This document shows, in pieces, positions 22,104-33,820 of a DNA stretch of 64,000 nt. Both the position numbers and the translations under genes were made by a program. Source of the stretch: Drechslerella dactyloides (Eukaryota > Ascomycota > Orbiliomycetes > Orbiliales > Orbiliaceae). The stretch lies in NCBI GenBank assembly GCA_020064725.1, contig JAGTWJ010000017.1, forward strand, positions 2,170,001 to 2,234,000. Reading direction: 5' to 3'. Under the pieces are notes generated by a model. That model made no database searches and had not been told where the DNA came from. It worked only from the letters and a program-made list of their open reading frames with translations. Every line of letters begins with the position of its first letter. The stretch's first letter is position 1.

Positions 22104-25100
22104 CGTGTCGCTGGCCGGAGGACGCTGTGCGGGTATCGTACGGATGCTGGTCGGCCCTGGGAGACGAGATATCGAATCGAGTGTTTCGAGATATCCGCTA
22201 AAGAGATTTTGGGTTGGTGTGTTGGGCGTTGTCGAGACGAATGCGCGAGCCGGCTGTTACACCATTGATTCGTCTATCGACATCTAGCTCTGCGCGGTCA
22301 ATTGGCTGCGCGAACGATCAAGGGCGCGTCGCACTCGGCTGCACGGGCGACAGATATCGTGCAGCTTGTCCGTCCGACGATAATCGATTCGCTCGCAGAC
22401 GGTAACTCCAGCCTGACGAAAAGCGCCGAACGCGGTCACGATGCGGTTCGTATGTATCACAAAGTCACATTTCAAGATACCAGGCTGATTCAATATTCTC
22501 CCTTGATTTACTCCGGAAAATTCCAAAGAGGGTTGCGCCCCTCATGCGGAATCTTGCGGTCGGACCTGATTCCAGCTAGCTGGATGCCAATATGCGGTCC
22601 ACGCCGCGGGTTCGATATCAGGCTCCGTCCTCATGCACGCCGCGTCAACCTTCCTCCAAGTTGATCAGACCGTTTGGCCGGCCGTCGTGGCTATCGCTGC
22701 CTTTCTCCCAATCCGCATTGTGATACGGAGTACATCGCATTGCATTGTTTTATCGCGATGGAGAACGTACTTTTACAGGGAGGCAAGATATTGGGAAGTG
22801 GACCAGATCGACGAACGAAGCTTCGTGCCCCGGCCTTGGCAGCCCTCCATAGCTTCCAGAGCACGGGACGGAATTTATCGCCGTTCCAGGCATCCCTTCA
22901 ACAGAGGCATGCACGTTGCAAAACGTGGTTAGGAGCTGGAAGGGATCCCTTGCTTTCTTCCACGACTAGACCGAAGACAGGTCCGAACGAATACAAAGGA
23001 AGACAAAAAGGCCTGTACACAAGGAGGAGCGGTACGAACGAAGAGCTCAGAAAACCGAGATCAGGCTGAGCGACCGTGATCTCACTGCAGTCCAGCTGCG
23101 CTGGTCGACCGCCTCTTTCTTTCCTTCTTTCGGCACGCCATTTCGCGTGATTTTGGCCAACTGTCAACGGCTCTTGTCCGCCCTCCCGTCGAGGATTGCA
23201 ATTGGTGCCCAGGCCGTACTCCGTACAGACTTCGTACAGACTGCAGGGCAAGTTCGACGGCCGCCTGGCGCCGGACTTTCGGCTTGTGGTGTGATCTATT
23301 TCGGCCTCGCAAGAGGAAACGTTTTCCGCTCGTGAAGGGCACAATTTCTACTCTTCGGGCTTCATTTCACCACAAAATGACAAAAGGTTAGGTAATAACA
23401 CGCAACTGAATGCCCTGCCCGGTGACCATCCTGAGCGAAATCCGCTCGAGGCGACCACTCGAGCGATGTCGTCGACAAGCTGTCACGAATGGCAATAATT
23501 ATGGGGTAATAGTTATTCCCAGACGCACTCGGCCCGCAGACCAGGAGCGCCTCCCCCGCCAGCTGACCTCGATCTCCGAAGAAATTTCCTGCCAAAAAGA
23601 CGTTTCTATTACCCAATACCCGGGGACCATCGCCGCCGGAATGGGCCTTCGGAGCGGACGCGAAGGCAAGCCAAGGCAAGCAAGCTCTCGATCGAGACGT
23701 GCTAGCGGCGGGGCCAGACGGTGAAGGTTCGAGTCAAATCGACCTCCCCGCCCAAGAGCCAGGTGACGCCAGTTCCTTTCTTGACACTGGGCCCCTGCAC
23801 AAAAAGCTTATGCCCCGCGGAGTTGTGCGAAGCGTCGAGGTCCCTAGGTTCGTTTTTTTTATCGCTGGGGTGGGTTCGATTTCCCCAGACTTTCGCTACC
23901 GTTGCAGACGATGACGCTATTTTCATCCTTTCCCACATGCACAGGAGGAACCGGCCTCTCGAAGCCTGATTTTTGGTCTTCCAATAGCGAAAGAAAAGAA
24001 AAGAAGAAAATTTTCTTTCCATCACGGCGCGATTGGAGTGGGACCCTTTGTTATTGTAATATAATATTGCTTTTGCTCTTTCATCCATTCATATAGTGAA
24101 GGCTAGCGTCCCGCATGGCTCTTGCGGATGCCTCTGCTTCTGTACCACCTGCGAGCTCGTCCTGCGCGCTGGACGGGGCCCATGTAAAAGTGTATGTAGG
24201 CACCCCTCACAGAGCTAGCGGAGGAAAAACAAAATACCAGAAAGAAAAATGGGATGGGCCGTTTCGACCACGGTTCTTCGAAGGTAAATGGAGACGGTGC
24301 GACATTTCTTACGAGTTCGTAATTGCAACTGCAAGCCGGCGCCGCGTGTCCGGAACATGCGCTCCCAATGACCGCTGGACGCAACTAAGAGGAACTATAT
24401 AAGCAGGATCACGGCACTTTGGGAAAGCCCGTAGCATCACGATATCATAACTATCGTCGTCGGCCCTGTTGCCATTGCTTCTGACAATTGCGACTATCCT
24501 ATCCCCTTGGAGCATCAACTATCACACGGTTGTTCATACACGCTTACATTTAGGACGGCATCTTCCACTGCGAATAACGTCAAACACTCGAGCGATTTCG
24601 CCTTGGACGACGAGTGCGACAGCAGAGCGTCCATCCAGCCAAGCAGCCAAGGCGCAACCGCCTGCGAGCGACATCAAGCCGTACCTGCGATACGATCCGA
24701 TACGGTAGATATACGGGGCACCGTACGGAACTCCGTCTGTCATCTCTGCAGCGTCGGCCGACCAGCCTGACACCCTGCAGCGCCCCATTCGACGAAAAAG
24801 ACCGCAGCCGAGCTGGCTGTCTGTCTGTCGAAGAGCGTCCTGCACGGTCAGCATTGGCATCTGGCGGCCAGGTGGACGGACGGTTGAGACTCGAATAACT
24901 TGATTATCGACTCAAGCGACAAACCGCAAGTGCAAGTTGCAGCCGGCTGGAGCAAGAGTGTCTCGTCCGTCTGGTCTGCAACAGCCCAACGCAACCGCAG
25001 GGCCATTCGATTCGCAGTCGGCGGCGGCGAGGCACCCTTGTCGCCTGGCGCTGGTGATGGCCTGAGCTGCAGACGGGCCTTGGGCAATTGATTGATTGAT

Positions 25101-25468
25101 CGGGGATCCAGCCCCGTGGTTCGCTCTTCGAAGCTGCTTGTGGGAATAATAATAGTTCGAACGATACATACTCGGGATCCTGTTTGGCTGCTGCAGGTGC
25201 GCGCAGAATATATAAGCAGGCCGGCCTGCGCTTCGCAACTCCACGCTCCGTCCACTGGGGGCCAACATACAAATATACGATATTTCCCTCCTGCGGAAAG
25301 GGCCGTTGTTATTTGAAGGTGCGATCCATATATGCATTACCACGAAAGAAAATGCAAAAAATCCTAACACTTGTAGTCGTAGGCATTCACATCATCACCA
25401 ATCGACGCTTAACTTCACCATTTCCCAAAAGCGTTCTTGGATATCGCCACGAAGAGTCAATCTTCAAG
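22104..25468. other. intergenic, 3.4 kb
   Basis: The left end is the clpP promoter. No coding exons recognised. Two identical TATATAAGCAGG elements occur at 24396-24407 and 25209-25220, both on the strand of the F-box gene. The second is about 250 bp before its start codon and is its likely TATA box. Other open frames lack motifs. Confidence 0.65.
25209..25220 (+). promoter_or_regulatory. TATA-like element of the F-box gene
   Basis: TATATAAGCAGG lies about 250 bp before the ATG at 25469. An identical 12-mer occurs at 24396. Assignment is by sequence and position only. Confidence 0.45.
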
Positions 25469-27313
25469 ATGGACTCGCGCGCGACTTTCCTGGAAAGACT
25501 GCCCTTCGACCTGATAACGCTGGTGCTCCCGCATCTAGACCTCTTCGATATCGCAAGATGCCGCCTGGTCTCTAGAGGGTTCTATCGCCTCTTCACGGAC
25601 GACTCTGTGTGCAGGTTTGCGCTTAAGCAGTTGTTCCACCATGCGCCGGAGTCCCTCGAGCCATCCGCGGGTCACGTCGAGCTGACCCGCCTCATCGCCA
25701 GGACGTCTCGATGGGTCCGGAAAGACCCCTCGAGGGTGGAGAAGGTTTTGGTCGCCAAGGGCAGCGCTGCCCCGACATGTCTGGGCTGGGGTGTCGCTGG
25801 AAACATCCTTGCGTACCAATCCCCCTCTCATATCGAAGGCGGCGAGGACTCGGAACGGTCGAAGCTCGTCCTCCGCTGTCTTGACGAGAGCAGAAGGGAG
25901 ACGTCGCTCGATCTGGTCGACATTGATCCGCTCTTCGACTGCGTCCACCCGGACGAGCCGAACAAATGGAAGCTCTGGATCCCCCAGTCCGCTGACCGGG
26001 GCGACAAGTTCCTGACAGGCCAAAAGCAGCTGCCCAAGTTCATGATGGTCGCCAGCCATCCGAGAACCAAAGTTGAGCTTCAGGCCAATCCGCGCGGCGT
26101 CCCGCACCGCATCCTGGACTTCCTGAACCGACGGGCGCACACGACTCCGACAACCCTTCACCAGGCGCTCGCCATCATCTCGCTCGACCCCGCGACTCTC
26201 GGAACCGTCGTCTGCCACTGGACGATCAACGACGAAGTCCGCTGCTTCGACGCCAATGCGCACTACTTTGTGTACTCCAAGAAGAGCTCGAAGCAAAAGT
26301 ACAACGTCTGCTTCTTCAACAAGCTCATCCCAAGCTGGCCCGCCGTCCACCGTCCCGCGGGTCTGGAGGACGTCGCAAAGTCCATCACAACCTTCGCCTT
26401 CCTTACCAACAAGGAAATCACCGCCCTAGGCGCCGATGTATCCGGCCAGCACCTCTTCATCAGCTTCTCCGCATCCGCCCAACTCGTCGACGCCAGGACC
26501 GGCGTCTCTCTCAAGAAAACCGACCTGTCAATGCCGCCTCTCCGCGACACGGTCCCCGCGATGAGCATAAAGACCCGCTTCGCCTTCTTCCTGCCCACCG
26601 AAACGACAAACGAGCGCGGCAAGCACCTCACAATAGACCTCTGCTGCCACCTCCGCTACGACGAGGTCAACAACGACCTCATCCAGCACCGCCAGGCGAC
26701 AGCCCTGTGGAAACTCGACGCCAGCATCCGCGCCGACGGCACCGTCGAGAACCTCGGCTGGCGGCCAGCGTTCATGACGACACCAAAGCTACCCCGCCAG
26801 CACCTCCCCATCTCCCTCAACTCGATGACTCTCTCCTCCAACCGCCTGCACGAATGTCTCTCGATCGCCTCCGTCCGCGTCAACACCGAGCAGATGCGCG
26901 CCGGCTGCCGCAGCTCGTACGCCTACCACCAACACCGCAACCTAACACTCGTAGGCAGCTTCCCCGGCATCGTCACGAACCTGTACAACGTCTCAATCTT
27001 CGACGACGAGGAGGATGGCGGCGACGGCGGCGACGGCAGCGCTAAGAGCGCGAAGTGGCTGCAGCCCACGTCCTCCGTGCACGTTCTGACCCCGTCGGAC
27101 GCCAAGCCGTCCAATCGGACGACGCGGATTGCGTCGGGAAGGATTGGGGTCAAGGTGCCCCGGCCGACGGTCGACTGTGCGCCTATCGCGGTCGGGTGCG
27201 GATGGGTTGTCTTTGCGAAGGATAGGAGGGACCAGTGCTCGCCGCTAAATCTCTATGGGAGAATCGGCAATATCAAGAAGGCGGATGAACTGGTCATCGT
27301 TCGGTTCGACTAA
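25469..27313 (+). CDS. F-box protein, substrate-receptor type
   Basis: Single-exon gene of 614 aa from the ATG at 25469 (MDSRATFLERLP). The open frame extends further upstream, but that part has TATA-like and low-complexity sequence and the F-box sits properly at the N-terminus with this start. Residues about 7-50 match the F-box pattern: LERLPFDLITLVLPHLDLFD, then the ARCRLVSRGFYRLFTDD helix. F-box proteins bind Skp1 and recruit substrates to SCF ubiquitin ligases. The rest has scattered beta-rich segments (for example LLFISF-like and LVGSFPGIVTNLYNV strands) consistent with a propeller-like fold, but I cannot name a subfamily. A short Asp/Gly-rich insert lies near residues 513-525. It is convergent with the xylulokinase gene. 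Coding status is secure; the substrate is unknown. Confidence 0.85.
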   Translation: MDSRATFLERLPFDLITLVLPHLDLFDIARCRLVSRGFYRLFTDDSVCRFALKQLFHHAPESLEPSAGHVELTRLIARTSRWVRKDPSRVEKVLVAKGSAAPTCLGWGVAGNILAYQSPSHIEGGEDSERSKLVLRCLDESRRETSLDLVDIDPLFDCVHPDEPNKWKLWIPQSADRGDKFLTGQKQLPKFMMVASHPRTKVELQANPRGVPHRILDFLNRRAHTTPTTLHQALAIISLDPATLGTVVCHWTINDEVRCFDANAHYFVYSKKSSKQKYNVCFFNKLIPSWPAVHRPAGLEDVAKSITTFAFLTNKEITALGADVSGQHLFISFSASAQLVDARTGVSLKKTDLSMPPLRDTVPAMSIKTRFAFFLPTETTNERGKHLTIDLCCHLRYDEVNNDLIQHRQATALWKLDASIRADGTVENLGWRPAFMTTPKLPRQHLPISLNSMTLSSNRLHECLSIASVRVNTEQMRAGCRSSYAYHQHRNLTLVGSFPGIVTNLYNVSIFDDEEDGGDGGDGSAKSAKWLQPTSSVHVLTPSDAKPSNRTTRIASGRIGVKVPRPTVDCAPIAVGCGWVVFAKDRRDQCSPLNLYGRIGNIKKADELVIVRFD

Positions 27314-28017
27314 TTGAAAGAGATGGCTTGAGACTGCTGCTTACTATTCTTACTCTATTATTTAATTCGTGCGATTTCACAATTTGTATATTTATTTTGC
27401 GGCTTCGCTCGGGTTTCTTTTTTCCCTGCATGCTGCGTTTGGCTGGCGGCCGGACGATGGTTGATGTTGAAATGTTTTTTCTTGTTTTCCCAATTTGAGC
27501 GTCTGCATATTGATGACATTGCGAGGGAGTCTTTGATTATTCATTCTGCGTGGCAAAAATTACTATCTCTTCTCTGCATTCAGGAGGTTCGAGGCGTCAT
27601 TATGGAATACTCTGGGGAAATTGCATCTTTATTATGCTTCTCTATCATTATCGCTCTTCTAATCATGCATGCATGCCGGATGGCTGTCATCTCTGCTCTT
27701 TCTTACTTATGATTGCCTTGTTCGATCGAGCTTACGACCTAGAGTCGAACTTACGCTCGCATACAGGGCTTGGCTGATTGGTTGAATAATCAAGACTCCA
27801 AGGCTTTGCTTCGTTACTAATACATGTATTCTCCTTCGTATCAAGAATGCTAATACCTATGCACCGACTTTTGTGCTGAATTCTATAGTTGTAGTATTAT
27901 AATATTTGCCCTCGACGCCATCAGGTATACACCGCCTAACGGTAGGTGTACCGTCGGGTGTCCCATCCACCACGTATACACACCCGATCCGCATGTATGT
28001 ACTCAAAGATACCGCAC
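27314..28017. other. intergenic between convergent genes, 0.7 kb
   Basis: AT-richer than its neighbours, with T-rich runs after the F-box stop consistent with 3' processing signals for both convergent genes. No gene seen. Confidence 0.7.
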
Positions 28018-29885
28018 TCACGCACCCTTCGCCTCCCCTTTGACAACCCTCGCCTCAGCCGCCAGATAACCCTCCGCGATCTCGCCGTACGCCTCCCACA
28101 CGCCATCAGCAGACGGACCCATGATCTTTTCGACTTTCCCTTCCTCGTTCCACCGCTGTCCGATAAGCTGCTCGAACGTCTCGTCGGCCTTTCGCTCAAC
28201 CGCCCACAGCGCTTTATACGCGGCGCCGAGAGCGCATGCGTTGCCGACGTCGAGCTTGTAGACGCCGTCGTGGCCGCCTAGGACGTCGTTTAGGACGCGG
28301 GCCATTGCGCTGTTCTTGCTGCCGCCACCGACGAAGTAGACGCGGCGGGGGCGGGGTGTTTGTTCGTCGAGAAGGGGGCTGCTGCGGATGCGCATGCTGA
28401 GGGCCTGCGATTCGAGGATCGCGCGGGCGTCCGACGTCGCTGGCCAGGTGGTGTTGGAAGGCGACGCTTCCGAGATATTGTTGGAACTGTCAATGTGGAA
28501 TCTGTAGGTACCGGGTTTACGCACGTGCGGGACGATTTCAGGCAGTGGGAAGTAGAAGCCGACTTTAGCAGAGGGTGAGGATGGTGTTCGGCCGAGTACT
28601 GGTGTTTCGACGGCGGCCTGGTTGAAGAGCGCCCAGGAGTGGTCTGTGACGCCCGCAGCGGTATTGATCGCATCGCGGATCTTCTCCCGTGCGAGGCCGC
28701 CGTTCTTGTAGCAGAGCATAAACATGTACAGTCCCGGTGTCGTCGGGTGGTTGAAGAGGTGGTAGGCCTCCGACGGGTAGTAGTGGCTCGTGCTCATCAG
28801 GATGGTGGTGCTGGTGCCCAGACTTACGATTGCGTCTTGCGGGTGCAGCGGCAGCGCGAGGATGGTGGACGGGTTGTCGCCGGTGCTCGGCATGATGGCG
28901 CAGGATGCGGGAAAGCCGTACTTTTCGCAAAAGTAGCGGGAGATGCAGCCGAGGTTCTTGCCGCCGTCCGGTTCGACGGGACCGAGCTTGTCGTAGAGGG
29001 CGGCCGTGGCGGCATCGTCGGTGCCGGACGGGGAGGCGGCGAGGGCGATGAGTCTGGGGTCCCAGGTGTGGGTTTCCATATTGTACAGGTTCATCCCGCA
29101 GACGTCCGAGATGTCGAGCGGCGCGATCCGGCCGAGGAGGAGGGAGGCAAGGAACGAGGAGACGAGAGAGATGCGGCTCGTGGCAACGTATGCGGCCGGC
29201 CGGAGCTGGACGAAGCGCAGGATCTGGGGGCCTGTGAAACGGTGGTGGCCGGACGAGCCGGTGGCCTGTGCGAGGGCGTCCGGCCCGCCGACGAGGTCTT
29301 CAAAGGTGTGCAGCTGCGAGGAGGTGCTGTGGTCCTGCCAGTTTGGCGAGAACTCCCAGCTGAAGGCGGCCGGGGCGAGCTGCTCGAGCAGCGTTTTGTC
29401 CGGCGAGAGGGTCGACAGAATTGATCCGGCATCCCTGGACCAGTATCTGCGTGATATCGCGCGGTCAGTGATTGTGTGTTGCAGGGCAGAAAAATGCAAC
29501 AGGGGTGAGGTCGTACACGCTGCCGTGCTGCTGGCCAGCGCCGCTGATGCCCTTGACGCGGGAAAAGTCGAAGCCGCGGTTCTTCATGCGCTGGAGGATG
29601 AGGTCGAGGGCCTCGATCCACATCGCGACGGGAGCGTAGACTTCATGGTCCGTGTCGTTGACAAAGACGCCCTTGTGCACGCCGTAGGAAGGTAGGTCCG
29701 CGTCGAAGGAGACGGCTTCCTCGAAGACGGTTTCCAAGCTCGACTCGATCGCGAGGACTGGTGGAAGTTGGAATTGTTAGCATGCATGGGTAATTGATTG
29801 GTGGAGTTTGTCTCAATGGAATGTATGTACCTTTGAGCTGCTGGGTGGAGAGGTCCAGGCCAAGGTAGAGCGGTTCGGATGCCAT
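28018..29885 (-). CDS. xkiA: D-xylulose kinase (xylulokinase)
   Basis: Three exons, 29831-29885, 29517-29757 and 28018-29446, give 574 aa. The introns start GTACATACAT and GTACGACC and end CACCAG and ACGCAG. The enzyme phosphorylates D-xylulose to xylulose 5-phosphate, the last step before xylose and arabinose carbon enters the pentose phosphate pathway. It belongs to the FGGY kinase family (ASKHA fold). Seen: the N-terminal LYLGLDLSTQQLK phosphate-binding motif, GISGAGQQHGSVYWSRDAG across the second junction, DISDVCGMNLYN, GDNPSTILAL, VSLGTSTTILMST, and the C-terminal ADP-site glycine stretch VYFVGGGSKNSAMARVLND with ACALGAAYKALWA. Length matches fungal xylulokinases. Expression by XlnR/AraR-type activators is expected from the pathway; I did not verify binding sites. 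Confidence 0.95.
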
Positions 29886-30855
29886 GCCTCGATTACAACC
29901 GATCGATTGCCCGCTAGACACCTGAAGTAGAAAGTTGCTAGATAGAAGTTCTTCAAGCTATGCCCTCCAATATAGTATATATATCTCCCGTAGGTAGTGA
30001 GGGCATGGCTGTCTTTATAGCAGCGCTCGTCGGTGTCGCCCCGGCGCCCACAGCCGCGATTTAGGCTAAATGCAGACGGGAAGCTGCGATTGGCCGGACT
30101 TGCTGGGCCGCCTTTATCGATAAACGAAGGGCGGCGGGTCCTTGCACACCGTCAGCACCTCCAGGGAGCCACAGGGAGCCAGGGCCTGCAGCTGCGCTTG
30201 TGTCATCGGTCGAGCGATCTGGTCTGCTAAGCGGGCCCATCGCACGTATGTTCAGCAGATTGCGCAACGGGGGGGCAAGCGAGGCACCGCCCTGCCGGAG
30301 CCAGCACGGCGCCTCGACGCGTCGCCGGAAAGCGCTCACCGAGATGAATTGATCCGTCTCGTTCATCGTGCGTGTGAATAGCTCGAGTCGCGAAGGCATT
30401 GGCTCGTCGGTGTCCCGGTTCAGCGTCTGCGGTTTCGATGGCGCCGGCTGGCTTGTGGCTGCAGCTCGGCTCTTCTGAAGAGAGAAGAAAGAAAAAAAAA
30501 ATTATTTACGGGGAGCTGTGTTGTCGGGTCGTCCACCACCTTTTGGGCATCCCTGGCTTGCCTGCCTCTACGTCCCCCATCCACCTTCTTCACCTCCCCC
30601 ATCATCGTCGCCTTCATCCCCAGCTCATCCTTCCCTCGCCGTCGCCCCTCCGGTCTCTAGCTGGCGCTCCATTGCAAGGCGGTCTCAGCCGTCTTCCAAT
30701 CCATCTGGGGATATCCTTTCTCTTCCTCTCTCAACACCAGCATCTCGTTGCTGGTTCCTAACGCCAACCACTGGACTAGGGTACAGCAAACAGCAGCATT
30801 CACGGATCTTCCCGCCCTCCCCCTTCACCCCGGCTTCCCGTAGCCACCAGCAATC
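29886..30855. other. divergent intergenic, 1 kb
   Basis: Lies between xylulokinase (-) and the next gene (+) and must hold both promoters. A TATATATAT-like run at about 29974-29984 sits about 90 bp upstream of the xylulokinase start. The 300 bp before 30856 are CT-rich (CACCTCCCCCATCATCGTCG), typical of a leader. An A-run occurs at about 30488-30500. Confidence 0.65.
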
Positions 30856-32703
30856 ATGAGCAAACCATCCACGTCCGAGTCCGCCGCCTCATCCCCCTCG
30901 GACTCCTCAACCTCTTCGTCCCGAAAACGCAACCATGAAGCGATCTCTCCGGTACACCGCTTCCCTCCCGACAATGCTCTTATGTCCGAGACCGGAGACA
31001 CTGACGATGAGGTGGAACCCCAGCACCGTGGAGCGGACATCCTCCATAACCACCTGATCATCGAATACATCGTCAAATACCTGCCCGATGTGATGGACAT
31101 CATCCATCTTCGCCGGACATGTCGAAGTGTCGCCAGAGACGTCAAGCACTATCTCGTCCGAAACGCCAGCTCCCTCGACTTCTCGACCACGCCCGGCATC
31201 CACGACATCCACATTCGCAGGTTCTTGCGCGGCGTCTCCGATGCCAACCTCGACCCCGGCGCTTCGTTTAAGTTACAACAATGGAGCTGCCTGACACACC
31301 TCGATTTGAGCAACACTGGGATTTCTGAGAAGATGATGGCCAACATTATCATCCAGACGTTCGACGGTATCAATCATTCCGAGTTCGTCTCCGGCTTCAG
31401 TCCGGGCTCCGAGGCCAATCCGGAATGCTTCATGCATCTGGAGTCGATCACCGCTCAGAAATGCCCTGGATTCAACGTGGACATCATCCTTTCTCTTCTC
31501 CAAAAGCTACTCTTCAAAAGGCTGGACAAGTACTGGGAACAGGAAGAAGCCGCTGTCGGGGGCGCCTGGCAGGTTCTTCGACAGGTCAAATCTCCCATCG
31601 GGTCGCAGATTTGGCGTGGCCCTCTTCCCGTTAATTCCGAGGAGCTGGACAAGACCGGACTGGTCGGTTACACTCGCCTCAAGAAGTTGTATCTCGCCAA
31701 TAGCGGTAAGCTCGCTGTTGAGAAGAGGATATGGCAGGGCGTTGAAGAGTACTGGAATGAAGATCAATGCCCTTACAACCACAATGCCGCTCGATACCTC
31801 TGCATCACGGGAGCTCTCGGCCTGGAGACGGAGCTCAGGTTCTGCAACTCCTACTGCGACTCCCACAACGTGTTCCTTTGGGATGGATGGACGATGGAAG
31901 ACATCAGCGGCCTGGAGGACGATTATTCTCAGATGCGCACCCACCATAACATCCACAAGCAGATCAAAATGGAAGGCATGAGCAAATTCCCTCAGCTACG
32001 ATACGAGAATCCTATTCCGCGTATGCCTTGGGAAACCCGCATCCAGCACACGTCCGGTCAAACCTTCTACTTCCCGGGATCCGGCGCCGATCACAAAGAC
32101 CAGCTCCATATCGACGACATCAGCCTGAGTATGACCTTACTGTGCGACTCGACAATCGACAAGCTGGTATCGCACTTTGAGCGATATCCCAAGGCGGAGA
32201 AGCGACACGCCCTCAACAAGATGACCGGTGTCAACTGGGAGAAGCCCGAAGGGTGGGAGCACCCTGACCCACAGGGCCAACGTGCCGAGAACGAGCGCTA
32301 CTTTGGATACATCTTCCGCTACTGCCTTAGGGAACGAAACTCACATCTTCACCATTGGGCGATGCCGAACGCACCCCGAACGGACCTGACGACGGGACCG
32401 CCCTACCCGGCTTTGCCAGACTTGCACATGAAGCTCACCGAGGTGGAATACGTCATCAAACGCATGATGCGGTGCCCGTTGCCGCGTCGCCTGTGGGTGT
32501 CGAATCTGCTGAATCCAAACGTGGACCATCATTGGTGGGACAAGCGCAATGTTGCGATGCTCGAACACCCGCGCGGTCTTTGCGACAACTGCGAGCGAGA
32601 AGTCTGGCTGTGTCCGCAGTGCAACCGCAATCAGAAGGCATTCTGTGCCGAGTGCATGATCATCCGCGGGGAGCAGACCAACACTAAACATCTCGCCGAA
32701 TAG
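30856..32703 (+). CDS. F-box-like protein with C-terminal CxxC zinc-binding segment
   Basis: Single-exon gene of 615 aa. I do not recognise a named family. Residues 1-25 are Ser-rich and then RKRNHE, possibly a nuclear signal. Residues about 63-100 (LHNHLIIEYIVKYLPDVMDI, then HLRRTCRSVARDV) resemble an F-box. The next region has leucine-rich-repeat-like phrases (LTHLDLSNTGISEKMM, and CFMHLESITAQKCPGFNVDI), suggesting an F-box/LRR-type receptor. The C-terminus carries three CxxC pairs, C576/C579, C586/C589 and C597/C600, likely chelating zinc. The central part has conserved-looking Trp/Tyr-rich motifs such as FCNSYCDSHNVFLWDGW. The first ATG follows a CT-rich leader. It is convergent with the TPR-like gene. 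A ubiquitin-ligase receptor role is inferred. Confidence 0.8.
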   Translation: MSKPSTSESAASSPSDSSTSSSRKRNHEAISPVHRFPPDNALMSETGDTDDEVEPQHRGADILHNHLIIEYIVKYLPDVMDIIHLRRTCRSVARDVKHYLVRNASSLDFSTTPGIHDIHIRRFLRGVSDANLDPGASFKLQQWSCLTHLDLSNTGISEKMMANIIIQTFDGINHSEFVSGFSPGSEANPECFMHLESITAQKCPGFNVDIILSLLQKLLFKRLDKYWEQEEAAVGGAWQVLRQVKSPIGSQIWRGPLPVNSEELDKTGLVGYTRLKKLYLANSGKLAVEKRIWQGVEEYWNEDQCPYNHNAARYLCITGALGLETELRFCNSYCDSHNVFLWDGWTMEDISGLEDDYSQMRTHHNIHKQIKMEGMSKFPQLRYENPIPRMPWETRIQHTSGQTFYFPGSGADHKDQLHIDDISLSMTLLCDSTIDKLVSHFERYPKAEKRHALNKMTGVNWEKPEGWEHPDPQGQRAENERYFGYIFRYCLRERNSHLHHWAMPNAPRTDLTTGPPYPALPDLHMKLTEVEYVIKRMMRCPLPRRLWVSNLLNPNVDHHWWDKRNVAMLEHPRGLCDNCEREVWLCPQCNRNQKAFCAECMIIRGEQTNTKHLAE

Positions 32704-33820
32704 ACGTCTCTCGCCGTCATATTGTTTGCGTTCTCTCTCTTCTTCATCACGGTTCCGCCTGAGATTTTCTTTCCTTGTGCATTTCGTACGCCTGAACCTC
32801 CAGGTGTCACTAGCTAGCATTTGCGAACGCATACATGGTGTCTATACGCGCCACCTTTCGCATGTGTGTTCTTTCCTTTGTCTACAGCGGGGCATGTGGT
32901 AATCTGTTTTATACGATTAATGCATGGCGTTCTTGACTGTACTATCTTTTATTCGACATCCATGTCTTCAGGAAAGACTGGCGGGAGGAATCATTTCCCT
33001 TCTATCTTTCTTTCTTCGTTCTTTTTGACTTTCTTTCTTTCTTCATTCCTTTGGATCTCTCGGCGTCGTGCATAGTGGAACTTTTACCGGTTCCACCGCG
33101 CGAGGGTATCTGTATTTTTTTTTCCCGGATGCCGTATGCCGGGAGGGCTCTTCGCGAATATCTGGGGACGGGTACTCTCGTCTACGACTGATTTTCTTTA
33201 GGGAAGCTACTAGATCGTCTGATGTAGTACTACTATTGAAGAAAATCGTTCCTCGAAGCCTGCCTGTCGGGTGCGGTAGATCAGATCAGATCCGCTTTAC
33301 TAGAGTCAGATCTTATAGTCTGGATGCATGACGACCGTCCGTTGTATTCTGGTTTGCAAATCGACGGCCCCCCTCGATGTTGATGCTCATCGCCTTTGTC
33401 CTCAGTCTTAATCTTGGCCATACATACATTTTCGACCGGCCGGACAACACTGCCGGTCTTATCATCGGGTCATTTTTTTGCATGCATACATGCATTTGTT
33501 TATTCCCCATCCCGGGATTCTTATTTCGCTGCATTAGAAGTTCGTTGGGGCGTTATTCAGGCGGTGGATGTTGTATTTTAGTTATAGGATATGCTTTAAT
33601 TCATGGGATGGGACGGTTGGGAGGTGGGGTTGTGGGTACCGGCGATAGACAGGATACGATCGATTTATATTTACTATTCTCTGGGCTTTCTTAAATGTAC
33701 ATACTTCGATTGGGCGTGTGAACTTGAATCAATCCCGATGATTTGATGAATACGGTGGAATACATTAACAAGTATATACGGTAGTCTAATATATCAGCAT
33801 GCATGCTACGGAATCAAACT
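32704..33820. other. intergenic between convergent genes, 1.1 kb
   Basis: CT-rich tracts near 33000-33060 and T-runs near 33115-33125 and 33473-33479; 3' flanks of two convergent genes. No coding feature seen. Confidence 0.7.

Noticed and set aside
25184..25468. N-terminal extension of the F-box frame
   Set aside because: The extension covers a TATA-like element and low-complexity sequence; the F-box is correctly placed from the ATG at 25469.
25535..26350. 271-codon open frame antisense to the F-box gene
   Set aside because: Antisense shadow of GC-rich coding DNA; composition is repetitive Val/Arg/Asp without a fold pattern.
28639..29424. 261-codon open frame antisense to xylulokinase
   Set aside because: Gly/Arg/Val-rich shadow; the minus-strand frame is a clear FGGY kinase.
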